This document shows positions 17,932-27,491 of a DNA stretch of 64,000 nt, one piece after another. Each line of letters opens with the position of its first letter. Within the stretch, counting starts at the first letter, position 1. The notes under the pieces were generated by a model. That model saw nothing but the letters and a program-made list of their open reading frames with translations, did not search any database and was not told the DNA's origin. Location of the stretch: contig CAVSSX010000007.1 in the NCBI GenBank assembly GCA_963730735.1, positions 992,001 through 1,056,000 of the forward strand, given 5' to 3'. The DNA is from CAVSSX01 sp963730735 (GTDB lineage: Bacteria; Actinomycetota; Acidimicrobiia; Acidimicrobiales; RAAP-2). The translations under genes and the position numbers were made by a program.

Positions 17932-20274
17932 ATGGCGAAGCCGTTCAAGGGCGTCATCAACGTCGACATCACCGAGTCCACGCCGGACTGGGACCCCTAC
18001 GTCCAGCCGATCGCCCCCGAGGGCACGCCGAGCGTGGTGTACATCGTGCTCGATGACGTGGGCTACTCGGCCATGTCGCCCTACGGCGGTCTGATCGACA
18101 CGCCGAACATCCAACGCATCGCCGATCGCGGCCTGACGTACACGAACTTCCACACCACGGCGCTGTGCTCGCCCACGCGATCGTGCCTCATGACCGGTCG
18201 GAACCACACCACCAACGGCATGGGCACGATCACCGAGGCGGCCTCGGGATTCCCCGGCCTGAGCGGCCACGTGCCCTTCGAGTGCGGGACGATCGCCGAG
18301 GTGCTCGGCGAGCAGGGTTGGAACACCTACATGACCGGCAAGTGGCACCTGACGCCGGAGGACGAGATGAACATGGCGTCGAGGAAGACCCAGTGGCCGC
18401 TCGGCCGGGGCTTCGAGCGGTTCTACGGGTTCCTCGGGGCCGAGACCAACCAGTGGTATCCCGACCTCGTCCACGACAACCATCCCGAGGAACAGCCGGC
18501 GCTGCCCGAGGACGGGTACCACCTCACGACGGACCTGACCGACAAGGCCCTGTCGTTCATCCGCGACGCCAAGGCCGTGGCGCCGGACAAGCCGTTCTTC
18601 CTCTACTACTGCCCGGGGGCCTGCCACGCCCCCCACCACGCGCCCAAGGAGTGGGCCGACAAGTACAAGGGCAAGTTCGACATGGGGTACGAGGCGTACC
18701 GCCAGCTGGTGTTCGACCGTCAGAAGATGCTGGGCATCATCACCGAGGACGTCGAGCTCTCGCCCATCAACCCGTACATCGACGAGACGAGCAGCGACGG
18801 CAAGCCCTGGACCGAGCTCGACGTGGTCCGACCCTGGGACGGGCTCAGTGACCAGGAGAAGCAGCTGTTCTCCCGCATGGCCGAGGTCTACGCCGGGTTC
18901 CTCGGCCACGCCGACCACGAGATCGGCCGGCTGCTCGACTACCTGGAGGAGAGCGGCCAGATCGACAACACCCTCATCGTCCTCGTGTCGGACAACGGCG
19001 CGTCGGGCGAGGGCGGCCCGAACGGCTCGGTCAACGAGAACCGCATCTTCAACGGTCTGGCCGACGAGATCGACATCAACCTGCAGTACCTCGACGAGCT
19101 CGGGGGCCCGAAGACCTACAACCACTATCCGACCGGGTGGGCCTGGGCCTTCAACACCCCGTTCAAGATGTGGAAGCGCTACTCGAACTTCGAGGGTGGG
19201 ACGGCCGACCCGCTGATCGTCAGCTGGCCGGTCCGGATCACGAACACCGGGGTCCGGCGGCAGTACACCCACGCCGTCGACATCGTGCCCACCGTCTACG
19301 AGGCCTTCGGCATCGAGGCGCCCGATGTGGTCAAGGGCGTCACCCAGTACCCGTTGGAGGGCGTCAGCTTCGCCGCCACGTTCGACGATGCCGACGCCCC
19401 GACGGCCAAGCAGACGCAGTTCTATTCGATGGGGGGCACGCGGGCGATCTGGCACCAGGGGTGGAAGGCCGACTCGATCACACCGTCGGCCCCCGGGACC
19501 TGGGCCGGGTACTCCTCGCAGCGCTGGGAGCTCTTCGACACCGAGCACGACCCCTCGGAGTGCCACGACGTGGCGGCCGAGCACCCCGAAAAGCTCCAGG
19601 ACCTGATCAGCCTGTGGTGGTCGGAGGCCGGGCGCTACGGGGCCATGCCGCTCGAGAACCGCAGCGTGCTCGAGATCCTCACCAACGACCGCCCCCAGCT
19701 GACCAAGCCCCGGACGCGCTACGTCTACTACCCGGGGTCGGCCGAGGTCCCCGAGTCGGTGGCGCCCAACATCCGGAACCGGTCGTACACGGTGGCCGTG
19801 GAGGTCGACATCGAGTCAGCCGAGGCCGAGGGGGTGCTCTTCTCGCACGGCTCCCGCTTCGGCGGTCACGCCCTCTACCTGAAGGACGGGAAGCTCAAGT
19901 ACGTCTACAACTGGGTGGGCGAATTCGAGCAGATCGTCGTGTCCACCCAGACCTTCCCCACCGGACACGTGGTGTTCTCGGCATCGTTCGCCCGGGAGGG
20001 CGACTCGATGCCGGCCGAGGGGACCCTCACGCTGCACTTCGGGGACACCGAGGTCGGGCAGGCCCGGATCAAGACCCAGCCGGGCAAATTCTCGATCGCC
20101 GGCGAGGGCCTCAACATCGGGAAGGAGGGCGGCGAGCCGGTGACCGACGACTACCCGGGGTCGTCGCCGTGGGCCTTCACCGGCGGCACGATCATCAAGG
20201 GCGCCGTCGACGTCAGCGGGGCCGAGTTCGTCGACCTGGCTGCCGAGGCCCGGATGGCCTTCTCCCGGGACTGA
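17932..20274 (+). CDS. Arylsulfatase-family sulfatase 2 (Cys type)
   Basis: This 780-aa sulfatase starts at an ATG after GGGAGG. Metal site VYIVLDDVGYS lies at about residues 36-46 and signature CSPTRSCLMTG places the formylglycine Cys at 79. GKWHLTPEDE and VSDNGASGEGG are further conserved alkaline-phosphatase-superfamily segments. The domain plan matches sulfatase 1, including the C-terminal beta-rich region beginning near YTVAVEVDIES, so the pair probably arose by duplication. It lacks a signal peptide. It is divergent from the HAD-maturase pair across about 180 bases. The substrate is unknown; long family members act on aryl or alkyl sulfates. Confidence 0.9.
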   Translation: MAKPFKGVINVDITESTPDWDPYVQPIAPEGTPSVVYIVLDDVGYSAMSPYGGLIDTPNIQRIADRGLTYTNFHTTALCSPTRSCLMTGRNHTTNGMGTITEAASGFPGLSGHVPFECGTIAEVLGEQGWNTYMTGKWHLTPEDEMNMASRKTQWPLGRGFERFYGFLGAETNQWYPDLVHDNHPEEQPALPEDGYHLTTDLTDKALSFIRDAKAVAPDKPFFLYYCPGACHAPHHAPKEWADKYKGKFDMGYEAYRQLVFDRQKMLGIITEDVELSPINPYIDETSSDGKPWTELDVVRPWDGLSDQEKQLFSRMAEVYAGFLGHADHEIGRLLDYLEESGQIDNTLIVLVSDNGASGEGGPNGSVNENRIFNGLADEIDINLQYLDELGGPKTYNHYPTGWAWAFNTPFKMWKRYSNFEGGTADPLIVSWPVRITNTGVRRQYTHAVDIVPTVYEAFGIEAPDVVKGVTQYPLEGVSFAATFDDADAPTAKQTQFYSMGGTRAIWHQGWKADSITPSAPGTWAGYSSQRWELFDTEHDPSECHDVAAEHPEKLQDLISLWWSEAGRYGAMPLENRSVLEILTNDRPQLTKPRTRYVYYPGSAEVPESVAPNIRNRSYTVAVEVDIESAEAEGVLFSHGSRFGGHALYLKDGKLKYVYNWVGEFEQIVVSTQTFPTGHVVFSASFAREGDSMPAEGTLTLHFGDTEVGQARIKTQPGKFSIAGEGLNIGKEGGEPVTDDYPGSSPWAFTGGTIIKGAVDVSGAEFVDLAAEARMAFSRD

Positions 20275-20301
20275 GTCACTCGACGGCTCGCCGATCGTCG
20301 G

Positions 20302-20977
20302 TTAGGCCAGGCAGGCCTGGGCGACCTCGGCCAACTCGACGAGCGTCGCCACCACCTCGTCGACCGTCTCGTCGGCAATGGGCACGAGTCCGTCGCCGAA
20401 TTCCCCGATGCCCCGCAAGCCGGGCGGGAGCTCGATCTGCACGCCGCGGCTGGCGGGGCAGGTTCACCGGGTTGTCCCGGGCGAAGCCCAGGCGCACCCG
20501 TTCGTCGGCCACGCGGAAGTCGGCGAAGCGGTCGGCGAAAAGACCCCGGGCGGCCTCGACGAGTTGGGCGTTCAGACCGCCGATGATGACGCCCCGCAGC
20601 GGTCCGGTCTGAGCGCCGCGCAGTCGGGGGCCGTAGGGCTCCACGACGAGGCCGCGCACCGGGTCGAGGCACAGGGTGAAACCGTCGCGCCCGAACCCGT
20701 GGACCGAGATGGCGACCTCGACGTGCTCGAGGAACCCGGGCAGGAGGTCCGACTGGTCGGGATCGTGCCGTCGTGAGGTGAGATGGACCCGTAGGGTCGG
20801 CGGCTGGACGATGGCGTAGAGCGAGGCACCGGTCGCCTCGGCGGCCCGCACGGCGATCTCGTAGGTGCCCCGGTCCTGCGAGCCCCCGTGCAGGGCCAGG
20901 AAGCCGACGGAGGAACGGAGCACACACCGCTCCTCGACCCCCGGCAGCGACAGCAGTTCGGCTAAATCCACCATCAT
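20302..20977 (-). CDS. Poly-gamma-glutamate hydrolase-like protein (one frameshift)
   Basis: About 225 aa if one extra base near 20449 is removed. The first frame gives MVDLAELLSLPGVEE, LALHGGSQDRGTYEIAV and AISVHGFGRDGF, with His-containing motifs that fit the zinc amidase family of phage-type poly-gamma-glutamate hydrolases (DUF867 group). The second frame supplies a natural end: RGVQIELPPGLRG, a GEFGDG segment and a helix closing at TAA 20304. The family removes poly-gamma-glutamate or related peptides; no signal peptide is seen here. The start is one of two adjacent ATG codons at 20977 and 20974. It converges on sulfatase 2, with 27 bases between their stops. Confidence 0.65.
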
Positions 20978-21372
20978 CAGGATGACACCGAACCGTCGGG
21001 GCATCGACGGGAACGGGCCGCACCTCGCCCTGCACCAGCGTTTCGGGGATGGAACGTGACCAGCGGACGCGGTCATGACAAGGAGTCGTACGGTCCCCAC
21101 GCGTGCCTAACAGGCCCCCGAGGCCCACCGGGCGGGCCTGCGCCGAGGACGAGAGGGGTGGGTCCGGTGACTCGTCGGTAACTCGTCATCTCGCACCGTG
21201 TGTGACCGCCGGGGGTCCTGCGATCGGTTGCAGGGCCTATGCAAACGCCGTAGGGTCGCTTCGCCTCATCTCATGCCGTTTGTGTAGATGGGTTCGGGGA
21301 CCCATCCGGCGGACCCGTACGAGGGCAGTCCATGCCATGGGCCGGAACGCAACAACAAAGGGGAACGTTTCT
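20978..21372. other. 395-base divergent intergenic region
   Basis: This space separates the hydrolase-like gene from the exported beta-helix protein. It must hold promoters for both. No clear operator, RNA gene or long hairpin is visible. A purine-rich AAAGGGGAA lies just upstream of the ATG at 21373 and serves as its ribosome site. The length is compatible with a structured leader, but I cannot match one. Confidence 0.4.
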
Positions 21373-23295
21373 ATGAGGCTGAGTCGAGGAATTCGCCTAG
21401 TCAGCGCAGCTGCACTGGGCACCGTGGGCCTGTCGGCCACCGGGGTGGCGGTGTCGGGCGTGCTCGCGCCGACCGTCGCCGGCGCCGTGGGCTGCACGGC
21501 GGCCGGCACGACCGGCCTCAACGCCGCACTGGTGGCCACCACGAGCGGTCAGACCATCAACGCCGCGTCGCTCGGCTCCTCGACCCTCACCGCCACTGGT
21601 TGTGACTACGGGATCTACGTGGGCCCCGGCATCACCGGGGTCACGATCACCGGCATCACCGTGACCGGGGCCAACGACACCGGCATCTTCGCCGAGCAGA
21701 CCTCGGGGCTGGGCGTCAACAACACGACCGTCACCGGCAACGGCGTGAATCCCAACACCAAGCTGGCCTCCTACGGCGGCATCGTCCTGGCCGGTGTGTC
21801 GACGTCGACGGTGCAGGGCGACACCGTGACGAACAACGGCGGCGGCGGCATCTTCGTGAACGACAACGGCCCGGTGGACCCGGGTGCGCTGAACGCCGGA
21901 CCGACCGCCACCGTGAACTCCCTGGCCAACTTGGTCACCGGTAACACGATCAACGGGAACTACGGTTCGTGCGCCATCGTCGAGGCCACCCACAACGCCG
22001 GGACGATGATCAACGGTGGGGGGGTCGAGAACAACACGATCACCGGCCACGTCGGCGTCTTCAAGTCGACCGGGCCCGACCTCGGGGGCATCGTGTTCGG
22101 TACGGCCTCGGCCAGCGCCACGGTGAGCAACGTCCAGGTCAGCGGCAACAACGTCAGTGGGTCCTACGAGGGGGGCATCATCCTCCACGCCCATGCGCCC
22201 AATGACGTGATCAGCGGGATGACCATCACCTCGAACATCATCGGGCCGAACAACAACTGGGGGCAGACCAACGGTCCTCCGACCACCGCCGGCATCATCA
22301 TCAGCGCCGGCAACCTGCCGGCAGCGGTAGCAGCCAAGATCACGACGACCACGGTGACCGGTAACACCATCGCCGGCCAGTACTACGGCATCTGGCAGAG
22401 CAACGTGTCCGGCCCGGGCGTCATCACGACGCCCAACAGCACCACGGTGCTGACCGGCGGTTCGGCCGTCTACACGACGCCCACGCCGGGCTCGGGCTAC
22501 TGGCAGGTCGCCTCCGACGGCGGGATCTTCAACTACGGGAATGCTGGCTTCTACGGCTCCTCGGGTGCGCTGAAGCTCAACAAGCCGATCGTCGGCATGA
22601 CGTCCACCCAGGACCAGGGCGGCTACTGGTTGGTGGCCTCTGACGGTGGCATCTTCAGCTACGGCGATGCGACCTTCTGGGGCTCGGCCGGCAACCTGAA
22701 GCTGGTCAAGCCGGTCGTCGGCATGGCGGCGACGCCGTACGTGCCCGGTGCCGGCGGGACCCCGGCCTCGCCGGCCGGTCTCGGCTACTGGCTGGTGGCC
22801 TCCGACGGTGGCATCTTCACCTACGGTGACGCCACCTTCTACGGCTCGGCCGGTGCGCTGAAGCTCAACCAGCCGGTCGTCGGCATGACGGCGACGCCGG
22901 ACGGCAAGGGCTACTGGCTGGTCGCCTCCGACGGTGGCATCTTCAACTACGGCGACGCCGGCTTCTACGGCTCGACGGGCAACATCAAGTTGAACAAGCC
23001 CATCGTGGGTATCGCCTCGACGCCGGACGGCAAGGGCTACTGGCTGGTCGCCTCCGACGGTGGGGTCTTCGCCTTCGGTGACGCCGTGTTCTACGGCTCG
23101 GCCGGCAACCTGAAGCTCAACCAGCCGGTGGTCGGCATCTCGGCCTCGCCGGACGGCAAGGGCTACTGGATCGACGCAGCCGACGGCGGCATCTTCAACT
23201 ACGGCGACGCCGCCTTCTTCGGCTCCGCCGGGAACCTGAAGCTGAACCAGCCCGTGGTCGGGATCGCTTCGGTCGGGACCACGTTCTCGGGCTAG
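21373..23295 (+). CDS. Exported right-handed beta-helix protein with six GYWLVASDGG repeats
   Basis: This 640-aa secreted protein has a signal peptide of about 38 residues (MRLSRGIRLVSAAALGTVGL, ending APTVAGA). Residues about 40-370 form a parallel beta-helix of the PbH1 type, with recurring N-T-(V/I)-x-G-N rungs such as NNTTVTGNG, GNTINGNYGS and GNTIAGQYYGIW. The last 270 residues contain six units of about 45 aa, each reading GYWLVASDGGIFxYGDAxFYG followed by KLNxPVVGM. The beta-helix suggests binding or cleavage of a polysaccharide, and the repeats a propeller or adhesion module; both are inference. ATG 21373 is chosen for its signal peptide and AAGGGGAA site. Confidence 0.85.
   Translation: MRLSRGIRLVSAAALGTVGLSATGVAVSGVLAPTVAGAVGCTAAGTTGLNAALVATTSGQTINAASLGSSTLTATGCDYGIYVGPGITGVTITGITVTGANDTGIFAEQTSGLGVNNTTVTGNGVNPNTKLASYGGIVLAGVSTSTVQGDTVTNNGGGGIFVNDNGPVDPGALNAGPTATVNSLANLVTGNTINGNYGSCAIVEATHNAGTMINGGGVENNTITGHVGVFKSTGPDLGGIVFGTASASATVSNVQVSGNNVSGSYEGGIILHAHAPNDVISGMTITSNIIGPNNNWGQTNGPPTTAGIIISAGNLPAAVAAKITTTTVTGNTIAGQYYGIWQSNVSGPGVITTPNSTTVLTGGSAVYTTPTPGSGYWQVASDGGIFNYGNAGFYGSSGALKLNKPIVGMTSTQDQGGYWLVASDGGIFSYGDATFWGSAGNLKLVKPVVGMAATPYVPGAGGTPASPAGLGYWLVASDGGIFTYGDATFYGSAGALKLNQPVVGMTATPDGKGYWLVASDGGIFNYGDAGFYGSTGNIKLNKPIVGIASTPDGKGYWLVASDGGVFAFGDAVFYGSAGNLKLNQPVVGISASPDGKGYWIDAADGGIFNYGDAAFFGSAGNLKLNQPVVGIASVGTTFSG
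22495..23280 (+). repeat. Six tandem coding repeats, GYW...ASDGG family
   Basis: The six units share the consensus G-Y-W-x-V-A-S-D-G-G-I-F-x-Y-G-D-A-x-F-Y-G-S. Units 2 and 3 are separated by a 14-residue insert (YVPGAGGTPASPAG). DNA identity between units is high (for example tctacggctcggccgg recurs), so local recombination is likely. The same unit occurs in three other genes of this window. Confidence 0.85.
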
Positions 23296-23339
23296 GTCCG
23301 AGAGAGGAACACCTGGCCCCGCTCAGCGGCGGCCAGCCC

Positions 23340-23373
23340 GGAGGGGTGTGCGGCTCACGCTGCACACCCCTCC
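23340..23373. terminator. Strong terminator hairpin after the beta-helix gene
   Basis: GGAGGGGTGTGC and GCACACCCCTCC form a perfect 12-bp stem with a 10-base loop, 45 bases after the stop at 23295. There is no U-tract, as is usual for actinomycete terminators. Confidence 0.7.
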
Positions 23374-23498
23374 GTCGCGTCCAGGTCCGGTGGGGCGCAG
23401 GCGCGAGGCTTGGCCGGGCGTGGCCCCGCCCGAAGGTGGGTCCGGCGTCGGTGATCTCGGTGCGATGAACCGAGGGAGGGGCGGGCGTCCGCCCCGAT

Positions 23499-24167
23499 CT
23501 AACGGCGGAGCTCGCCCACGAAGGTCTCGAACTCGGCTTCACCGACCGCCCCCCAGGCTTCGAGGACCGGGGGCGGCATGGCGCCTTCCATGGCCGCCAG
23601 CTGGGCCTCGGTCATGTGCTCACGGATGAGTCCCAGGATGAGCCAGATGTTGTCGCCCTCGAACGTCTGCATGCCGTGACGCGGCAGCTCGGCCCACTCG
23701 TCGAGGCTGATGTGCTCGCTGGCCAACGGCAGCAGCAACGCCTCCTCCTCGTCGAGGTGGGGGAGGAGGGCGTCGGCCAGGAGCTCGAGCTTGGCCAGGG
23801 CGTCGGCCGACGAGCCGGCGTCGGCGGCGAGCCCCCAAGCGGCGATGGCCACCTCGGCCACCTCGGCCGGATGGTGGGAGGCCACGTGCTGGTCGGCGAT
23901 CCGACGGGCGGTGGCCGCATCCTCGGGGCGGCACCGCTCGACCAGCAGGGGCGTCAACAGCTCGTCCTCGCCGGCATGGTGGGCCCGTAGGAGGGCCAGC
24001 ACGTTGGCGTAGTAGGAGGCCACGAAGGCCGCCCGGTCCACGTCACCGTCGGCCACCCCGCCCACCAGCTGGGGTCCGTTCGCCACGGCGTCCCGGAAGA
24101 CCTTGTGGAGGTTGGCCATGTCGGTGACATCCGGCCGATCCCGCGTGGTACCCATCTCTGACGTCAT
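23499..24167 (-). CDS. Hemerythrin-like (HHE) domain protein
   Basis: This 222-aa helical protein carries the spaced His and Glu residues of HHE proteins: ANLHKVFRDA, LLRAHHAGEDELLTPLL, ADQHVASHHPAE and LLPHLDEEEALLLPL. Such proteins bind a di-iron centre and sense or store oxygen, nitric oxide or iron; this one is most like the longer actinobacterial HHE proteins. The C-terminal 70 residues (EHISLDEWAELPRHGMQTF) form an extra helical part common in that group. It stands alone and is likely cytoplasmic. Confidence 0.85.
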   Translation of the reverse strand: MTSEMGTTRDRPDVTDMANLHKVFRDAVANGPQLVGGVADGDVDRAAFVASYYANVLALLRAHHAGEDELLTPLLVERCRPEDAATARRIADQHVASHHPAEVAEVAIAAWGLAADAGSSADALAKLELLADALLPHLDEEEALLLPLASEHISLDEWAELPRHGMQTFEGDNIWLILGLIREHMTEAQLAAMEGAMPPPVLEAWGAVGEAEFETFVGELRR

Positions 24168-24380
24168 TCTCTACCTGCTCTCTCTGTGTCCGACGGCTCG
24201 ACCGGAGCTTCCCGTGTCGCGTCGACACCCACCCCGTCCGTGGTGAGGGCGGCTGAACGGTAGCAAAAGCCGACCTCCGAGCGGCCTGGGAACTGCCTGG
24301 GTGACCGACAGCGCACCTCGGCTCGACGGGCGGCGTTCGAGCGCCGGGAGTTCGGCCCCGGGACCTGTAAGACTCGAGGC

Positions 24381-24713
24381 ATGACGTTGTTCCGGTCCGG
24401 AGATCTCGACGAGGTCGTCGCCACCGGACCGAGCGGGATCGGTCCGGCCGAGGGCGACCAGTTCACCGACGAGGAGCTGTCGGAGCTGGCCCTGGCGGCC
24501 GACCCCGGTCAGCCCCTGGCCGAGGACGCCGTCCCCCTCTCGACCTACCTGGCCGGGCAGCCGTCGCCGCTGCCCGAGTGGTACATGCCGGCGGCCATGG
24601 CCCGGGCGGGTGCCCGCTGGCGCATCCCGGTGGTGGCGGTCGTGGTCGGGGCCTTCCTCTTCATCGAGATCCTCGGCCTGTGCAGCACCTTCGGGCAGCT
24701 CAGCCTGCCCTGA
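24381..24713 (+). CDS. Small single-pass membrane protein, 110 aa
   Basis: The first 75 residues are acidic and hydrophilic (DQFTDEELSELALAADPGQ). A basic patch follows (RAGARWR), then one helix (IPVVAVVVGAFLFIEILGL) and a short outside tail. The shape is a C-terminally anchored protein with its acidic part in the cytoplasm. I do not recognise a family. It ends 25 bases before the corrected stop of the convergent monooxygenase gene. Confidence 0.55.
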   Translation: MTLFRSGDLDEVVATGPSGIGPAEGDQFTDEELSELALAADPGQPLAEDAVPLSTYLAGQPSPLPEWYMPAAMARAGARWRIPVVAVVVGAFLFIEILGLCSTFGQLSLP

Positions 24714-24738
24714 CGCGCCACCGAACGCCGCACCGGCG

Positions 24739-26041
24739 TCAGAAATTCGAGCAGGTTGTCGATCAGGTGCTCGTGGCTGTACCTGCGGCGCACCAGCCCT
24801 CGACGCTGCAGCGCCGGCACCAGCCCTTCGGTGATGTCGTTGACGTAGCGCCGTGACGGTCCCAGCGCGCCCGCGCTGATCAAGAACCCGTCGCCGCCGA
24901 CCTCGTCCATCACCTGGCCCATGTGCTCGGCCACCTCGTCGGGTGTGCCGATGAATTCGATGGAGTTGTTGATCCCGTCCTGGGCCAGCTCCCGCAGCGT
25001 CTTGTCGCTGCCGTACTGAGTAAAGGCGTCAAGCGCCGTCTGCTCGCCGTTCGTGGTGAGTCCCTTGGGCAGTGGTTCGTCGAAGGGGAAGCTGGCCAGG
25101 TCGATGTCGGTGATGGACGAGACCAGGAGCAGTGTCTCTTCGACGAACCGGTCGCTCTGCTTGATGCGCTCGGCCTTGGCGTGGGCCTCGCTCGACGTCT
25201 CGGCCACGATCGGGTTGACCACGTAGAGGATCTTCACGTCGTCGGGTGACCGACCGTGGTCCTTCGCTCGGGCCCGGACGTCGTCGCGGTAGGCGGTCAT
25301 CTTCTCGATGCCCTTGGCGACGGTGATGATCGAATCGGCGTGCTTGGCGGCGAACGACCGGCCACGGGGTGACCCGCCGGCCTGTACGACCACCGGCCGG
25401 CCGCGAATCGGGGGGAGGGTGTTCAGCGGTCCCCGAGAGCGGAAGAACTCCCCCTCGAAATCGATGGCTCGCACTTTGCCGGGCGCGATGTAGGTGCCGT
25501 CCTCGGGGTCGATCACCAGGGCGTCGGGATCCCAGGACGACCAGAGCTGGGTCACCACGTCCATGAACTCGTCGGCAATCTCGTAGCGCCGGTCGTGCTC
25601 GATCATCTTGTCCAGACCGAAGTTCTGGGCGGCGGCGTCCTCGGCCGAGGTGACGACGTTCCACCCGAACCGGGCGCCGGTCAGGTGGTCGAGCGTGGCC
25701 GCCACCCGGGCCAGCATGAACGGGGGGTAGAAGGTCGTGGACATGGTGGCCACGATGCCGAGTCGGCTCGTGGCGGCCCCGAGGATCCCCGAGAGCGGGA
25801 TGGGGTCGTGCTTCGGGGCCATGTTGCCGCGGCGCAGGTAGGCGTCGAAGGTGCCTCCGATGAGGTCCGGCACCATCAGCGTGTCCTCGAGGAGCAGATA
25901 GTCGAACCCGGCCCGCTCGAGCGACTGGGCCATCTCGACGTAGAAACCGCCATCGAACGGCGATGCCGTGGTCGAGAACGCCGTGTCGTACTGCACCGCC
26001 TGGAAGCACCCGAACCACCCGAGGTGGAACTTGGCGGTCAT
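24739..26041 (-). CDS. Luciferase-like FMN-dependent monooxygenase, NtaA/SnaA/DszA group (C-terminal frameshift)
   Basis: An FMN-dependent monooxygenase of about 434 aa in the nitrilotriacetate/sulfur-heterocycle group. Diagnostic segments are WFGCFQAVQYDTAFS at the start, GILGAATSRLGIVATMSTTF, RFGWNVVTSAED and PVVVQAGGSPRGRSFAA. The natural end is LLEF followed by TGA at 24739-24741. An extra A/T in a three-base run near 24744 removes that stop, and the frame would then run 195 bases further into the opposite gene with atypical residues. FMNH2 would come from a flavin reductase such as the one at 27492. The substrate is unknown; it is divergent from a membrane protein. Confidence 0.85.
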
Positions 26042-26244
26042 TGGTCGATGCGGCGGGCGACCGGGGGGTTCGGCCGACTCCCGTTGCGTGCCGCGTCCGT
26101 CACCGGGTTCACGGATCCATGGTGCCCACCGCAGAGTTAATCGACGGTTTCGTGCGCATTACGGTTCGGGGAACCCGCTCGTCGGGGCCTGTGCGGCGTC
26201 GTGCGTTCCGGCGGTGCCCGTGACGACCCAGGTAGCGTCGCCCC

Positions 26245-26928
26245 GTGGATGCTCCGGTCTCCGACGGCGACGCCCTCCCGGCCGACCGCCGGGGCGAGCC
26301 TCGCTGGCCGATGGCGGTGGCGGTGCTGGTGGCCGGGGGGCTCCGGGCGGGTCTGCCGCCCCAGCTCCGCACGGGCGATGCCCGGTGGCTGTTCCTGGTC
26401 GTCGAAGCCGTCCTGCTGGTCGTGCTGGTGGTCGGGGACCCCGGTCGCATCGACCGGGATTCGCCCTGGCTCCGGGTCATGACCATCGGCCTGATCGGTG
26501 TCATCTCGGCGGTGAACGCAGCGTCGGCCGTGCGCCTGGTGGTGGCCATCATCGACGTGCAGTCGTTCACCAACGACGCCAAGCTGCTCTTGGCCAGCGG
26601 CGGCATCATCTGGCTCACCAACGTCATCGCCTTCGGCCTCTGGTACTGGGACCTCGACCGGGGCGGGGCGGCGGCCCGACTTCGGGGCACCGGCCCCCGG
26701 GCGGCCTTCGTCTTCCCCGAGATGCACAACGAAGAGCACGTCGGGCCCGACTGGTACCCGCGGTTCATCGACTACCTGCACCTCTCCTTCGCCACCGCCA
26801 CGGCGTTCAGCCCGACGGACGTGTCGGCGATCCGGCCCTGGGCCAAGCTCATGATGATGGCCGAGGAGGCCATCTCCCTGATCGTCGCCATCCTGGTCGT
26901 GGCCCGGGCCGTGAATATCCTGAAATAA
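26245..26928 (+). CDS. Polytopic membrane protein, DUF1345-like
   Basis: This 227-aa protein has about five to six hydrophobic segments, near residues 22-38, 46-62, 75-100, 112-135 and 195-225. The late FIDYLHLSFATATAFSPTDV is the most conserved-looking part: a motif similar to a channel pore helix, shared with DUF1345 membrane proteins. The function of that family is unknown. The gene is followed after 47 bases by a MarR regulator on the same strand. Confidence 0.6.
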   Translation: MDAPVSDGDALPADRRGEPRWPMAVAVLVAGGLRAGLPPQLRTGDARWLFLVVEAVLLVVLVVGDPGRIDRDSPWLRVMTIGLIGVISAVNAASAVRLVVAIIDVQSFTNDAKLLLASGGIIWLTNVIAFGLWYWDLDRGGAAARLRGTGPRAAFVFPEMHNEEHVGPDWYPRFIDYLHLSFATATAFSPTDVSAIRPWAKLMMMAEEAISLIVAILVVARAVNILK

Positions 26929-26946
26929 AGGTCCAGAACCTAGACT

Positions 26947-26961
26947 GTCCATAAACAGGAC
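26947..26961. promoter_or_regulatory. Possible MarR operator, GTCC-n7-GGAC
   Basis: A short inverted repeat lies in the AT-rich 47-base gap before the MarR gene. The GGTCC half also recurs on both sides. The arms are short, so this is a weak autoregulatory candidate. Confidence 0.25.
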
Positions 26962-26975
26962 GATAAGGTCCGGGC

Positions 26976-27458
26976 ATGCCCGAACCCGAACACCACCACG
27001 ATGACGGCGACCACGGCGACTGGTACGACGAGGTGTCGTTCCCGGCCCTCCTGCGGGCCGCCCGGTCGACCTACGGGGAGGCCATCCGCTCGGCCCTGGC
27101 CGAAGCCGGGTGCACCGACGTGCCGCCGAGCGGCAGCTTCGTGTTGGGGGCCATCGCCCGGGAGGGGGCGCAGCTGGGTTGGATCCTGCGGACCCTCGGC
27201 GTCTCCAAGCAGACCGGTGGCCAGCTGGTCGACACCCTGGTGATCCGGGGCTACCTGGACCGGTCACCCGACCCCGACGACCGCCGGCGGCTCCGTGTGG
27301 GGTTGACCGAGCGCGGCGCCATGGCGGCGGCGGTCGGCCGTTCGGCCGTCGAGCGGGTCGACGCCGAGCTGGCCGAGCGGGTGGGGCCGGAGGGCGTGGC
27401 CCTGACCCGCCGGACCCTCGGCGCGCTGGCCGGGCTCAGCCGCGCCGGCGGGCGGTGA
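26976..27458 (+). CDS. MarR-family transcriptional regulator
   Basis: This 160-aa winged-helix protein opens with a histidine/aspartate-rich stretch (PEPEHHHDDGDHGDW). The core has LRTLGVSKQTGGQLVDTL as recognition helices and GYLDRSPDPDDRRRLRVGLT as the wing with the conserved D-x-R-D/R pattern. The rest is helical dimerisation sequence. MarR proteins repress efflux or catabolic genes and release DNA on binding aromatic ligands. Likely targets are its own operon with the upstream membrane protein, or the convergent flavin reductase. The N-terminal His cluster could bind a metal, but this is speculative. Confidence 0.88.
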   Translation: MPEPEHHHDDGDHGDWYDEVSFPALLRAARSTYGEAIRSALAEAGCTDVPPSGSFVLGAIAREGAQLGWILRTLGVSKQTGGQLVDTLVIRGYLDRSPDPDDRRRLRVGLTERGAMAAAVGRSAVERVDAELAERVGPEGVALTRRTLGALAGLSRAGGR

Positions 27459-27491
27459 GGACCACTAGACGGCGCCCGGCGGGCCGGGACC

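Noticed and set aside
24545..24738. C-terminal extension of the NtaA-type gene
   Set aside because: The extra sequence overlaps another gene and has atypical residues. It arises from one extra base that removes the natural TGA at 24739.
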